From Streptomyces griseus subsp. griseus (GTDB taxonomy: Bacteria; Actinomycetota; Actinomycetes; Streptomycetales; Streptomycetaceae): 64,000 nucleotides of DNA. Numbering within the stretch: the stretch's first letter is position 1; the number at the start of each line of letters is the position of its first letter. The stretch is from the NCBI RefSeq assembly GCF_003610995.1, contig NZ_CP032543.1, positions 2,542,001 through 2,606,000 on the forward strand. The letters run 5' to 3'. A program made the position numbers and the translations under genes. The notes beneath the pieces were generated by a model. It had not been told where the DNA came from, did no database searches, and saw only the letters and a list, made by a program, of their open reading frames with translations. Positions 17,886 to 26,675 of this stretch are shown here, one piece after another.

Positions 17886-19331
17886 TCAGCGCTTGGCGAA
17901 GGCGGTGTTCTCCGGGTCGCGCGACTTGAGCACCAGGTAGGAGATGCCCAGGAGGAGCGCCCAGAGCGGGGCGCAGTACAGCGAGATCCTGGCGTCCTTG
18001 TCGATCGCCATCATCACGATGACCATGCCGATGAAGGCGAGCGCGAACCAGCTGGTGTACGGGGCTCCCGGGGCCTTGAACGAGGACTGCGGCAGCACGC
18101 CCCGGTCGGCCAGGCGGCGGTAGCGGATCTGGCTGAACAGGATCATGATCCAGGCCCACATGCCGGAGATGGTCGCGAAGGAGACGACGTAGTTGAACGC
18201 CTCGCCCGGCCACTGGTAGTTGATCCAGACGCCGACGAGCATCAGGGCGGCGGAGAAGGTCGTGCCGGTGAGCGGCAGGCCGTTCTTCGTCAGCTTGGTG
18301 AAGGCGCGCGGGCCCTGTCCGTTCATGGCCAGGTCGCGGAGCATACGGCCGGTGGAGTACATGCCGGAGTTGCAGGAGGAGAGCGCCGCGGTCAGGACGA
18401 CGAAGTTGACGATGGCGGCGCCGATGCCGAGCCCCATCTCCTCGAAGGCCTTCACGAACGGCGAGACGCCCGGCTTGAAGGTGGACCACGGCACGACCGA
18501 CAGGATCATGATCAGCGCACCGACGTAGAAGACGGCGATACGCCACGGCACGGTGTTGATGGCCTTGGGCAGCACGGTCTTGGGGTCCTTGGACTCCCCG
18601 GCGGTGACGCCGACGAGTTCCACGGCGAGGAAGGCGAACATGACGATCTGGAGCGTCATCAGCATGCCGCCGACGCCGTTCGGGAAGAAGCCGCCGTCGT
18701 TCCAGAGATTGGAGACGGTCGCGGTGTCACCGGCGTCGGAGAAACCGAGCGTCAGCACGCCGGCGCAGATGAGGATCATGCCGACGATCGCGGTGACCTT
18801 GACCATCGAGAACCAGAACTCCAGCTCGCCGAAGAGCTTCACGGAGATCAGGTTGGCGCCGTACAGAATGACGGTGAAGACCAGTGCGGACAGCCACTGC
18901 GGAATGTCCCACCAGTACGTCATATAGGTGGCGGCGGCGGTGACTTCGGTGATTCCGGTGACGACCCAGAACAGCCAGTACGTCCAGCCGGTCACGAATC
19001 CGAAGAAGGGCCCGATGAATTCGCGGGCGTACTCCGAGAAGGAGCCGGAGACCGGGCGGTACATGAGCAGTTCGCCCAGGGCCCGCATGATGAAGAAGAT
19101 GACCAGGCCCGCCAGGACGTAGGCCAGGATGAGGCTGGGTCCGGCCCGGTCGATCGCTTTGCCCGCGCCGAGGAAGAGCCCGGTACCGATGGCTCCGCCG
19201 ATGGCGATCATCTGGATCTGACGGGCTCCCAGACCTCGCTGGTACCCCTCGCCACCGGTCTCGGCCTCCCCGGATTCCGCTCCGGGCCTTCCGTGGTCGG
19301 CCTGTCCCTCGTCGACCTGTGCCGATGTCAT
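17886..19331 (-). CDS. APC-family amino acid permease (AAT group)
   Basis: A 481-residue permease with about 12 membrane helices. The first helix has the APC signature IGGAIGTGLFLGAGKAI, helix 3 ELLMYRPVSGSFSEYAREF, and helix 8 contains LSSCNSGMYSTGRML, as in AAT transporters (GabP, AnsP, D-Ser/Gly carriers). The ATG at 19331 follows GGAGAAAGG; 13 codons of longer frame are rejected. A hydrophilic acidic N-terminus of about 45 residues precedes helix 1. Amino acid specificity cannot be decided. The gene stands alone, ending in the strong hairpin ahead of mec; a link to cysteine or methionine uptake is possible but only positional. Confidence 0.87.
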   Translation of the reverse strand: MTSAQVDEGQADHGRPGAESGEAETGGEGYQRGLGARQIQMIAIGGAIGTGLFLGAGKAIDRAGPSLILAYVLAGLVIFFIMRALGELLMYRPVSGSFSEYAREFIGPFFGFVTGWTYWLFWVVTGITEVTAAATYMTYWWDIPQWLSALVFTVILYGANLISVKLFGELEFWFSMVKVTAIVGMILICAGVLTLGFSDAGDTATVSNLWNDGGFFPNGVGGMLMTLQIVMFAFLAVELVGVTAGESKDPKTVLPKAINTVPWRIAVFYVGALIMILSVVPWSTFKPGVSPFVKAFEEMGLGIGAAIVNFVVLTAALSSCNSGMYSTGRMLRDLAMNGQGPRAFTKLTKNGLPLTGTTFSAALMLVGVWINYQWPGEAFNYVVSFATISGMWAWIMILFSQIRYRRLADRGVLPQSSFKAPGAPYTSWFALAFIGMVIVMMAIDKDARISLYCAPLWALLLGISYLVLKSRDPENTAFAKR

Positions 19332-19659
19332 GTGTGGTGCGCCTTTCTCCACGCCGATCCGCGCCGTCAAGGCTGCGGATCAGGTCCTGATCCCCCCGGA
19401 TATGGATTGGAGTGCCACCGGCGTTCGGCCGGCTTGTGGCGACCCCGGGAACAGGGGTGGCGTCCCCGGGCGATCGTGAAGATTTATCACGGCCGTCACA
19501 GGACACCATGGGACATTCTGTGGCGCATCCCACAGGCAAAAGGGGACAAGGAACTCCATCCGGAGCGAATGCCGCCTATGACTTGGGGGGATCGTTACCC
19601 GGATCTGAGCGTCCGTTGAGCGAATGGAGCGGGCCCGGAGGCGGCATCTTTTCCGCCGA
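19332..19659. other. Intergenic region upstream of the permease
   Basis: This 328-base gap lies between the permease start and the DUF2017 stop, so it holds the permease promoter and the end of the DUF2017 transcript. One inverted repeat stands out, CTGTGG-CGCATC-CCACAG (19518-19535). Nothing coding is convincing. Confidence 0.5.
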
Positions 19660-20274
19660 TTACGGCATCAGTGTCTCGACGAGCGTCTCCTGGAGCGCGC
19701 CGAGCCAGAGATAGGCCATCACCATCGGCTTGCGCGGGTCGCTGTCGGGGAGCCGGTAGAGCGAGCCGTCCTCGCCCTCGTCCTCGTCGGAGACCTCCAG
19801 CCGGGTGCCGATGGTGAGCCGCAGGTCGTTGAGCGAGCCGAGCCAGGAACGGCACTCGTCGGCGGTGAGGGTGAGTACGGCTCCGCCGTCGCCGACGGGC
19901 GTGAGGGCATCGAGCGTCCGTACGACGGCGAGGGCGTCATCGCGCTTGCGGGAGCGCAGGTCGGTCTCGGTGAAGCGGCGGAACTCGGCGGACAGCTCCC
20001 GCAGCTCCTCCTCCGACTTCCCGTCGCTCTCGGTGAGCTCGTCAGGCCCCCCGTACGCGTCAGGGAAGAGCCGGGCCAGGGCCGGGTCGGACGGCGGCTT
20101 GCTGGGCCCCTCGGCGAAGAGCGCGGCGAGGGGGTCCTCGCCGTCGGCAGGGGTCTCGCCCGGGCCGATCAGTTCGAGCAGCTGCACGGCGAGGGAGCGC
20201 AGGATCGAGACCTCGACCTCGTCGAGTGCGACGGCCGCGCCGCCGCCCGGGGTGGCCTCGAAATGGCCGGCCAT
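19660..20274 (-). CDS. DUF2017 family protein
   Basis: A 204-residue, strongly acidic soluble protein of the actinobacterial DUF2017 family, recognised by VEVSILRSLAVQLLELIGP, RLFPDAYG and the C-terminal LRLTIGTRLEV-YLWLGALQETLVE. Its function is unknown, but it is nearly always encoded next to clpS in actinobacteria, as here (55-base gap), so a role linked to Clp proteolysis or N-end rule turnover is a fair inference. The ATG at 20274 follows GGAGAA; an upstream frame extending into clpS is a shadow. Confidence 0.85.
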   Translation of the reverse strand: MAGHFEATPGGGAAVALDEVEVSILRSLAVQLLELIGPGETPADGEDPLAALFAEGPSKPPSDPALARLFPDAYGGPDELTESDGKSEEELRELSAEFRRFTETDLRSRKRDDALAVVRTLDALTPVGDGGAVLTLTADECRSWLGSLNDLRLTIGTRLEVSDEDEGEDGSLYRLPDSDPRKPMVMAYLWLGALQETLVETLMP

Positions 20275-20329
20275 GGATTCTCCGATGGTGGGTCGAACGG
20301 GGCAGGGGGTGCGTACGGCGGCCGGGCCG

Positions 20330-20647
20330 CTAGTTGCGGTCCTGGGTGAGGGTGGCCCACAGCCCGTAACCGTGCATGGCCTGGACGTCGCGCTCCATCT
20401 CCTCGCGGCTCCCGCTGGAGACCACGGCGCGGCCCTTCTGGTGCACGTCCAGCATGAGCTTGTGCGCCTTGTCCTTGGAGTAGCCGAAGTAGGCCTGGAA
20501 GACATAGGTCACATAGCTCATGAGATTGACCGGGTCGTTGTGGACGAGCGTCACCCACGGGACGTCCGGCTCGGGGACCGCGAAGGTCTCCTCGGCCGAA
20601 TCAGGACGTTCGATCTCTAGGGGGGTAGCAACGCTCACCTGTCCCAT
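20330..20647 (-). CDS. clpS: ATP-dependent Clp protease adaptor
   Basis: A 105-residue adaptor that delivers N-degron substrates to ClpAP/ClpCP. The core shows [20 protein letters not shown], where Asn-Asp and the following residues form the N-terminal residue pocket, then [16 protein letters not shown] with the conserved His, and the C-terminal GLWATL. The start is ambiguous: ATG at 20647 (used) or GTG at 20638 three codons later; both have weak ribosome-binding sites. It is divergent from pncB with a 79-base shared promoter region. Confidence 0.92.
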   Translation of the reverse strand: MGQVSVATPLEIERPDSAEETFAVPEPDVPWVTLVHNDPVNLMSYVTYVFQAYFGYSKDKAHKLMLDVHQKGRAVVSSGSREEMERDVQAMHGYGLWATLTQDRN

Positions 20648-20726
20648 GCTGCCACCCGGGCGGTCCCCGCGCACAAACGGACCCCACATCTCGTCACTCT
20701 GACGAATAGGGGGTAGCATCTCAGCC

Positions 20727-22055
20727 ATGAACTCAGCGGACCTCGGGCGACGGGTCGGCGTTCCGTCGACCGCGCTCTTCACCGACCAGTACGAGCTGAC
20801 CATGGTGCAGGCGGCCCTCAAGGCGGGCACCGCCTCCCGCCGCTCCGTCTTCGAGGCGTTCACCCGCCGGCTGCCCGAGGGGCGGCGGTACGGGGTCGTC
20901 GCGGGCACCGGGCGGGTGCTGGACGCGGTGGAGAACTTCCACTTCGACGACGAGATGATCGGCTTCCTGCGCCAGCAGGACATCGTGGACGAGCCGACCC
21001 TCGAATGGCTGGCGGGCTACCGCTTCAGCGGCGACATCTGGGGCTACCCGGAGGGCGAGGTGTACTTCCCGGGCTCCCCCGTCCTGCGGGTGGAGGGCTC
21101 GTTCGCCGAGTGCGTGCTGCTGGAGACGGTGATCCTCTCGATCCTCAACCACGACTCCGCGATCGCGGCCGCCGCCTCGCGGATGTCGGCCGCCGCCGGG
21201 GGGCGCCGGCTGATCGAGATGGGGGCGCGGCGCACCCACGAGCTGTCGGCGGTGGCCTCGGCCCGTGCGGCGTACGTCGGCGGGTTCGACGCGACCTCTG
21301 ACCTGGCAGCCGGATTCCGGTACGGGATCCCGACCGTGGGGACCAGCGCGCACGCCTTCACCCTGCTGCACGACACCGAGCGGGACGCGTTCCGGGCGCA
21401 GGTGGACTCGCTGGGGCGGGGCACGACGCTGCTGGTCGACACGTACGACGTGGCCGAGGCGGTACGGGCGGCGGTGGAGATCGCGGGGCCCGAGCTGGGT
21501 GCCGTACGGATCGACTCCGGGGACCTGCTGCTGGTCGCGCACCGGGTGCGGCAGCAGCTGGACGAGCTGGGGGCGACGGGCACGAAGATCGTGGTGACCT
21601 CGGACCTGGACGAGTACGCGATCGCCTCGCTTGCGGCCGCGCCGGTGGATGCGTACGGGGTCGGCACGCAGCTCGTCACCGGGAGCGGGCACCCGACGTG
21701 TTCGATGGTCTACAAGCTGGTGGCCCGGGCCGGGACGGCGGACGCGGACGCTCCGCTGGTGCCGGTGGCGAAGAAGTCGCTGGGCGCGAAGTCGTCGGTG
21801 GGGGGTCGCAAGTGGGCGGCGCGCCGGGTCGACGAGGGCGGCGTGGCCGAGGCCGAGGTGATCGGGACCGGGGCGGTGCCGGAGGGGCTGCTGGGGCGGG
21901 AGCTGTTGGTGGAGCTGGTGCGGGGTGGGGCCGTGGTCGCGCGTGAGCCTCTGGAGGCGGCCCGGGAGCGGCATGTCGCGGCTCGGGCCGGGTTGCCGAT
22001 GTCGGCGATGCAGTTGTCCCGGGGGGAGCCGGTGCTGGGGACGGAGTATGTGTGA
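20727..22055 (+). CDS. pncB: Nicotinate phosphoribosyltransferase
   Basis: A 442-residue NAPRTase joining nicotinate and PRPP to nicotinate mononucleotide for NAD salvage. It begins with [19 protein letters not shown], typical for the family, contains the His of [11 protein letters not shown] that is phosphorylated in ATP-coupled catalysis, and the PRPP region [20 protein letters not shown] is also diagnostic. It pairs functionally with pncA, 256 bases downstream on the same strand: PncA makes nicotinate, PncB uses it. Start ATG 20727; the upstream bases overlap the clpS promoter. Confidence 0.95.
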   Translation: MNSADLGRRVGVPSTALFTDQYELTMVQAALKAGTASRRSVFEAFTRRLPEGRRYGVVAGTGRVLDAVENFHFDDEMIGFLRQQDIVDEPTLEWLAGYRFSGDIWGYPEGEVYFPGSPVLRVEGSFAECVLLETVILSILNHDSAIAAAASRMSAAAGGRRLIEMGARRTHELSAVASARAAYVGGFDATSDLAAGFRYGIPTVGTSAHAFTLLHDTERDAFRAQVDSLGRGTTLLVDTYDVAEAVRAAVEIAGPELGAVRIDSGDLLLVAHRVRQQLDELGATGTKIVVTSDLDEYAIASLAAAPVDAYGVGTQLVTGSGHPTCSMVYKLVARAGTADADAPLVPVAKKSLGAKSSVGGRKWAARRVDEGGVAEAEVIGTGAVPEGLLGRELLVELVRGGAVVAREPLEAARERHVAARAGLPMSAMQLSRGEPVLGTEYV

Positions 22056-22057
22056 GA

Positions 22058-22083
22058 CCGGGCCCTGTGCGTGTGAGGCCCGG
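22058..22083. terminator. Hairpin after pncB
   Basis: CCGGGCC/GGCCCGG, a 7-bp stem with a 12-base loop right after the pncB stop. Confidence 0.5.
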
Positions 22084-22210
22084 GCCCTCGGCAGGTGCGG
22101 GGCCCCCGCCCCGAGGGTTCCGCCCCCGGACGCCGGACGGGCCGCGTCGGCCCGGACGAGCTGGGGTGGCGCCCGGGCGGGCCGGATCGGCGCCAGTGGG
22201 TAGGGGTTGA

Positions 22211-22234
22211 TTGTCAGGCCCTAGTCTCTACGCT
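22211..22234 (+). promoter_or_regulatory. Candidate pncA promoter resembling the RecA-NDp/PafBC type
   Basis: TTGTCAGGC, then nine bases, then TACGCT. This is close to the actinobacterial DNA-damage promoter pattern TTGTCRGTG-N8-TANNNT but one base longer in the spacer and with GGC instead of GTG. An overlapping TTGATT-N16... reading as an ordinary sigma-70 promoter is also possible. About 78 bases precede the pncA start. Confidence 0.4.
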
Positions 22235-22311
22235 CGTGGCATCCCCGTGAACGTTGAAGTACCGCCGCTCTCCCCCTCCCCAGCCGCTCTCCCCACCGAA
22301 GGACACCCGCC

Positions 22312-22908
22312 ATGCACCGCGCATTGATCGTCGTGGACGTTCAGAACGACTTCTGCGAGGGCGGCAGCCTCGCGGTGGCGGGTGGCGCCGATGTCGCCGC
22401 CGCCATCACCGATCTCATCGGTGAGGCCCAGCCCGGCTACCGGCACGTGGTGGCCACCCGGGACCACCATGTCGACCCCGGGAGCCACTTCTCCGACACC
22501 CCGGACTTCGTGGACTCCTGGCCGGTGCACTGCGTCGCCGGGACCGAGGGCGTCGGGTTCCACCCGAACTTCGCGCCCGCCGTCGCCTCCGGGGCCATCG
22601 ACACCGTCTTCGACAAGGGCGCCTACTCGGCCGCGTACAGCGGGTTCGAGGGAGCCGACGAGAACGGGATCGGGCTCGCCCAGTGGCTGCGCGACCGGTC
22701 GGTGACCGAGGTCGACGTGGTCGGTATCGCCACCGACCACTGCGTACGGGCTACGGCCCTGGACGCGGCCCGTGAGGGCTTCGTCACCCATGTGCTGCTG
22801 GACCTGACCGCCGGGGTCTCGCCGGTGACCACCGAGAAGGCCCTGGACGAGCTCCGGACGGCGGGCGTGAAGCTCTCCGGGAAGCCGGTCGTGGCCGAGG
22901 CCCTCTAA
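22312..22908 (+). CDS. pncA: Nicotinamidase (isochorismatase fold)
   Basis: A 198-residue amidase converting nicotinamide to nicotinate and ammonia. The catalytic Asp is in VVDVQNDFCEGGSLAV, the metal site is DHHVDPGSHF with HCV preceding, the Lys is in FDKGAYSAAYSGFEG, and the nucleophile Cys is in GIATDHCVRATALDA. These give the complete D-K-C triad. It lies downstream of pncB with its own probable promoter. PncA activates pyrazinamide in mycobacteria; the same catalytic set is present here. Confidence 0.95.
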   Translation: MHRALIVVDVQNDFCEGGSLAVAGGADVAAAITDLIGEAQPGYRHVVATRDHHVDPGSHFSDTPDFVDSWPVHCVAGTEGVGFHPNFAPAVASGAIDTVFDKGAYSAAYSGFEGADENGIGLAQWLRDRSVTEVDVVGIATDHCVRATALDAAREGFVTHVLLDLTAGVSPVTTEKALDELRTAGVKLSGKPVVAEAL

Positions 22909-22986
22909 GACGATCCGAGGCCCTGGAGCCCCGGGGAGCCGCCGAGGCACTGGAGCCCTGCCACGGCCCCTCGGAGCCGCCCGCCC

Positions 22987-23391
22987 TCACGCCGCCGGGC
23001 GGGCCGGTCCGGCGTACCCGGCCGGGCCCAGCAGGGCCCTGATCGGGTGCCACAGCTCCTGGCAGGACTGGAGCGCGAGCGCCGGCTGTGTGGCCGGCCC
23101 CGCCTCGGGCGCCGCCCGCCACAGCAGCCCGTCCGGGTGGTGCAGCACCGCCGTGACCTCGTCCGGTGTGGGCGGCCGGTCGTTGCCGCGCAGGTACACC
23201 GCCCGCAGCCCCAGATTGCGCAGCCTGGTCAGGGCGCGCGCCCGGTTCGCCGCGTGGACCAGCACCCGTACCGGGGCACCCGGGCCCGCCTCCGTACCGG
23301 CGCGGTGGGCCGCGCCTTCCGTCGGTCTGGTGAGGGTGAGGGCCACCACCACCGTGCCGTTCGGCAATCTGCAGAAACCTCCGCCTGCCAT
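22987..23391 (-). CDS. Hypothetical protein, 134 aa
   Basis: I do not recognise this protein. The ATG at 23391 follows a strong GGGGGAG at 8 bases; an upstream frame to 23445 lacks one. The first half is strand-rich (NGTVVVALTLTRPT, APVRVLVHAANRARALTRL) and the middle reads GLRAVYLRGNDRPPTPDEVTA, then HHPDGLLWRAAPEAG, ending in a Pro/Ala tail. No signal peptide or membrane helix is visible, so it should be cytoplasmic. Codon use is typical of the host. It is convergent with pncA. The Arg-rich helix after the VLVHAANRARAL segment might bind nucleic acid, but that is a guess. Confidence 0.65.
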   Translation of the reverse strand: MAGGGFCRLPNGTVVVALTLTRPTEGAAHRAGTEAGPGAPVRVLVHAANRARALTRLRNLGLRAVYLRGNDRPPTPDEVTAVLHHPDGLLWRAAPEAGPATQPALALQSCQELWHPIRALLGPAGYAGPARPAA

Positions 23392-23453
23392 GGATCGCAC
23401 TCCCCCGTGAGACGTCGTGTCAATAAGGATGTGAACAAGACGCACCTAAACAC

Positions 23454-23489
23454 GATCGGCCGCCGCCCGCTAGAGGGCGACGGCCGATC
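23454..23489. terminator. Terminator after the M6 protease
   Basis: A 15-bp stem with one mismatch (GATCGGCCGCCGCCC with GGGCGACGGCCGATC) and loop GCTAGA, 27 bases after the protease stop. Confidence 0.8.
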
Positions 23490-23515
23490 ATGCTCTGACC
23501 TGGGGTTTTACGAAA

Positions 23516-25918
23516 TTATCGGCCCGAGGGGCTGACCAGCACAGTCATCGAGGAGCCGTTGAGCGGCTCCAGGACGATGGAGATGCGGGTGTTGGTGTCA
23601 GAAACCTTGACACTGCCCGTGGGGTTCTCCTTGTACCAGTAGGTGCCCTTGCGGTCGTCGAAGACCGGGTTGCCCAGCGAGGGCTGGATCTTCAGCGGCA
23701 CGTCCGCGTTGTGGAGCGTGAAGCCCTTGTTCGGGTACCAGCTGAACGGGGCGTCGAACGGCTGGATCTTGTTGCGTACGACCGTGCCGTCCTTCCACTT
23801 CAGCGGCTTGGCGTGCGCGTCGACCGGCAGGATCAGACCCTGGCCCGGGTGGACCGAGGTGTTGTTGTCCTTCTGGGAGGTGTCCCAGAGCCAGACGAGC
23901 AGACCGGTCTGGTACGCGTAGTGCTCCACCCAGCTGGGGCGGGTCGTGGCGAAGCCGAAGTTGTACGGACCGACCTTGAGGGTCTCGTCGTACGACACGT
24001 ACTGGCGGTTCTCCGCGATGTAGTACTGCGGGTAGTCCTTCGCGAACGACTCGCCGATCCGCGAGAAGCCCTTCGCCGACCAGCCGTTGTCGTCACCCTC
24101 GGCGTTGTCCGAGAAGAGGGTGGCGCCGTCGGCCGTGATGGTGATCTCGTCGGCCGCGAAGCCCTTGCCGCCCGCGCCGCCGTCGGTCTGGTAGCGGAAG
24201 CGGAGGTCGATCTTCTTGCCGGCGTAGGCGTCCAGCGGGAAGGAGAGCTTCTTGTACGCGCCCGAGACATCGGTCAGGGCCGGCTTGTCGCTGGCGTCGC
24301 GCGGGATGGCCTGGCCGTCGGCGGTGCCGTCGAGTGCGGTCCAGCTCGTGCCGCCGTTGTCCGAAACCTCGGTGTAGAGGAAGTCGTAGTCGGCCTCGAT
24401 GTCGTACCAGCCCGAAAGGTCCAGCTTCGCCGAGGACTTGCCGGTCAGGTCGACCGAACGGGTCAGGGTGTTCGACAGGTTGTCGCCCTGGTCGCTCCAC
24501 CACTGCTTGGTGCCCTGCGCGGGCTTGACCACGGTGGTGGTCACCGACTTGGGCGGCAGTTCGACGACGAGCGCCTGCGGGTCCTTGGTGTTGTACTCCG
24601 AGACGCCCAGCTTGTGCAGCGAGGTCTTGCCCGCCTTGGCCTTGTCGTAGTCGAGCCAGCCGAGCTGGAGCTTGTCCCACGAGGTCATGTCGCCCGGCAG
24701 GTTGCCGATCTCGCCCTTGCCGGTGCCGAGCCAGGAGCCCGCCGACATCAGGGACCAGAAGCCGACCGAGTTCTCGCCGCCGCCGGAGGTGTCGTACAGG
24801 TCCGGCAGACCGAGGTCGTGGGCGTACTCGTGGGCGAAGACGCCCAGTCCGCCGTTCTCGGGCTGGACGGTATAGTCGCCGACCCAGATGCCGGTGTCAC
24901 CGACCTGCGCGCCGCCGGCCTTGTTGTCGGCCGGGCCGGTCGCACCCGCGTTGGTGCCGTACGCGTACCAGCGGTGCGCCCAGATGGCGTCCCCGCCCTG
25001 CGCGCCGCCGCCGGCCGACTCGTCCTCACCGGCGTGGACGATCTGGAAGTGGTCGATGTAGCCGTCGGGCTCGTTGAAGTCGCCGTCGCCGTCGTAGTCG
25101 TAGCGGTCCCACTGGTCGTACTCGGCCAGGTCCGCCTTGATCTGGGCGGACGTGCGGCCCTTGGCCTTCTGGTCGGCGACCCAGGCGTTGACGCCGTCGC
25201 GGACCATGTCCCACACGTTGGCGCAGTTGGACTGGCCGCAGTAGTTGGAGCCGTAGCGGGCCTCGTTGTAGTCGACCTTCACCCAGTCGGAGACCGCGCC
25301 GTCGACCGAGTAGCGGCCCGAGGAGGTCTTCTCGTAGTAGGTCTTGAGCGAGTGGACGTCCTTGCCCTCGCCGAAGTACAGCTTCTCGAAGTGCGCCTGG
25401 TTGTAATCGGCCTTCCAGGCGGTGCTGTTGTCCTTCTTCGGGTCCGGCTTGGCGATCTTGTTGTGCGCCGGGCCGGGCGTGCCGCCGTACTTCTTGACCG
25501 GCGGCTTGGGGCCGTCGCCGTCCGGGTCGAACATCGTGGTGTCGTCGACCTTGTCGCCGAACTCCACCAGGATGGTGAAGATCTTATCGGTCTTCTCCCG
25601 GCCGAGCTCCACGTACTTCTTGTCGCCGAGCTTGACGACCTTGGAGCCGCTCTTGGTCGTCACCTTCTTGTCCCCGGCGAGCACCTGCTCCAGCGCGGCC
25701 TCCCGCTGCGCTGCCTGCTGCTCGCTGAAGGGGCCTTCGAGGTTGTGCTCCACATGCCCCTTGGCCGGCGCCGGGTCCTGGCGGTGGGCGGCGGAAGCGG
25801 CGGAACCTGATGTGGTGTCATGCGCCTGGGCGGTGGCGAAGGTCGACGCCGTCGCGGCAGTCGCGGCCATGGCCACGACAACGGCAGCGGCGCGAAGCGC
25901 CCGTCTCTGATTGGTCAC
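23516..25918 (-). CDS. Secreted M6-family metalloprotease (immune inhibitor A-like)
   Basis: An 800-residue exported zinc protease. The GTG at 25918 follows GAGGAGG; a longer frame is rejected. A twin-basic signal peptide (QRRALR then a 20-residue hydrophobic core) is followed by a pro-region to about residue 150. The catalytic motif is HEYAH (His363, Glu364, His367). Further on, a DGDGDFNEPDGYIDH segment looks like a calcium-binding loop. The C-terminal 300 residues are the beta-rich carbohydrate-binding-like part of InhA proteins. In Streptomyces such proteases act extracellularly during development and nutrient release. A 14-base palindrome lies 70 bases upstream (25988-26001). Confidence 0.93.
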   Translation of the reverse strand: MTNQRRALRAAAVVVAMAATAATASTFATAQAHDTTSGSAASAAHRQDPAPAKGHVEHNLEGPFSEQQAAQREAALEQVLAGDKKVTTKSGSKVVKLGDKKYVELGREKTDKIFTILVEFGDKVDDTTMFDPDGDGPKPPVKKYGGTPGPAHNKIAKPDPKKDNSTAWKADYNQAHFEKLYFGEGKDVHSLKTYYEKTSSGRYSVDGAVSDWVKVDYNEARYGSNYCGQSNCANVWDMVRDGVNAWVADQKAKGRTSAQIKADLAEYDQWDRYDYDGDGDFNEPDGYIDHFQIVHAGEDESAGGGAQGGDAIWAHRWYAYGTNAGATGPADNKAGGAQVGDTGIWVGDYTVQPENGGLGVFAHEYAHDLGLPDLYDTSGGGENSVGFWSLMSAGSWLGTGKGEIGNLPGDMTSWDKLQLGWLDYDKAKAGKTSLHKLGVSEYNTKDPQALVVELPPKSVTTTVVKPAQGTKQWWSDQGDNLSNTLTRSVDLTGKSSAKLDLSGWYDIEADYDFLYTEVSDNGGTSWTALDGTADGQAIPRDASDKPALTDVSGAYKKLSFPLDAYAGKKIDLRFRYQTDGGAGGKGFAADEITITADGATLFSDNAEGDDNGWSAKGFSRIGESFAKDYPQYYIAENRQYVSYDETLKVGPYNFGFATTRPSWVEHYAYQTGLLVWLWDTSQKDNNTSVHPGQGLILPVDAHAKPLKWKDGTVVRNKIQPFDAPFSWYPNKGFTLHNADVPLKIQPSLGNPVFDDRKGTYWYKENPTGSVKVSDTNTRISIVLEPLNGSSMTVLVSPSGR

Positions 25919-26287
25919 TTGATGCAGTCCTCCTCGGGCGTCCGCGCAGCGGCCAGGGGGGTATGGAGAGGGCCGCGCGCGTAAACGCGTCACAAGTGAC
26001 GACATTCGATCGGAGTTGCGAGAGAAAAGACAGACCTTGACTTGAACAGACCAAGTGCACTATGCAGGAGCGCTTTCCCGATATACGGACAGGATCTTTA
26101 CCAACGGGCGCGCCGCACCGTCCGGTTGGCGAGAGGCGTGACTCCGTGCGCCCCCTGTGCACCGGTACCGTGGGTTAGGTCACGCTTACTACCGGTCCCC
26201 GTCGGGCATCCACCGTCGTAGGGTCGGAAGGCACTTGCGCATGTGCCGACCACCCGCCCATCCGACGTCCCGAGGACGGAAACCGTC
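25919..26287. other. Divergent intergenic region, M6 protease / small membrane protein
   Basis: This 369-base gap is clearly A/T-richer around 26000-26100 than its surroundings, as expected for promoters. It contains the palindrome at 25988-26001, a CTTGACTTGAACAG stretch near 26035 that may be a -35 region, and a TATACGG patch near 26090. No gene is visible. Confidence 0.5.
25988..26001. promoter_or_regulatory. Perfect 14-base palindrome upstream of the M6 protease
   Basis: CGTCACAAGTGACG (arms CGTCAC/GTGACG, centre AA), 70 bases before the protease start codon. Shape and place suit a repressor site; regulator unknown. Confidence 0.45.
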
Positions 26288-26614
26288 ATGCCGCGTCCGA
26301 CTGCCGCACAGCTCGTCTACGGTTCGGCCACCGTCATCTGTACGACCCTCGCCCTGCTGCTGCTCTCCGGTACGGAGTCGGGCCTCGGTGTGGGACTCGC
26401 CGCCGCCACCGCGCTCGCGCTCGGCCTGCTGGTGGCCGTACGCCTGCCACAGCCCCGGCAGAGCGCCCAGGCCCGGACGGCGCACCCGCACCACACCGCC
26501 CACGCCTCCGCCGCCCGTACGCACCACGCCCTGGACTCCCTGGCAGGCCGGGAGCGGGTGCCGGCCGCCCGCTCGTCGCAGCAGGCGGACCGGCAGCACT
26601 CGCTGCGCCGCTGA
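26288..26614 (+). CDS. Small membrane protein, function unknown
   Basis: A 108-residue protein with two adjacent hydrophobic helices (LVYGSATVICTTLALLLL and GVGLAAATALALGLLVAV) joined by a short loop, then a cytoplasmic tail rich in His, Arg, Ala and Gln. The topology puts both ends on the same side. The ATG at 26288 follows GAGGACGGA. I do not recognise a family. It is divergent from the protease and convergent with the RDD gene, with a terminator between. Confidence 0.7.
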   Translation: MPRPTAAQLVYGSATVICTTLALLLLSGTESGLGVGLAAATALALGLLVAVRLPQPRQSAQARTAHPHHTAHASAARTHHALDSLAGRERVPAARSSQQADRQHSLRR

Positions 26615-26630
26615 GAGACCCGCGCCTTCG

Positions 26631-26665
26631 GCAGCCGGACGGGAGGACGCACCCCGCCCGGCTGC
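26631..26665. terminator. Convergent terminator, small membrane protein / RDD gene
   Basis: A 13-bp stem with one mismatch (GCAGCCGGACGGG with CCCGCCCGGCTGC). Confidence 0.65.
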
Positions 26666-26675
26666 TTCCGCGTGC

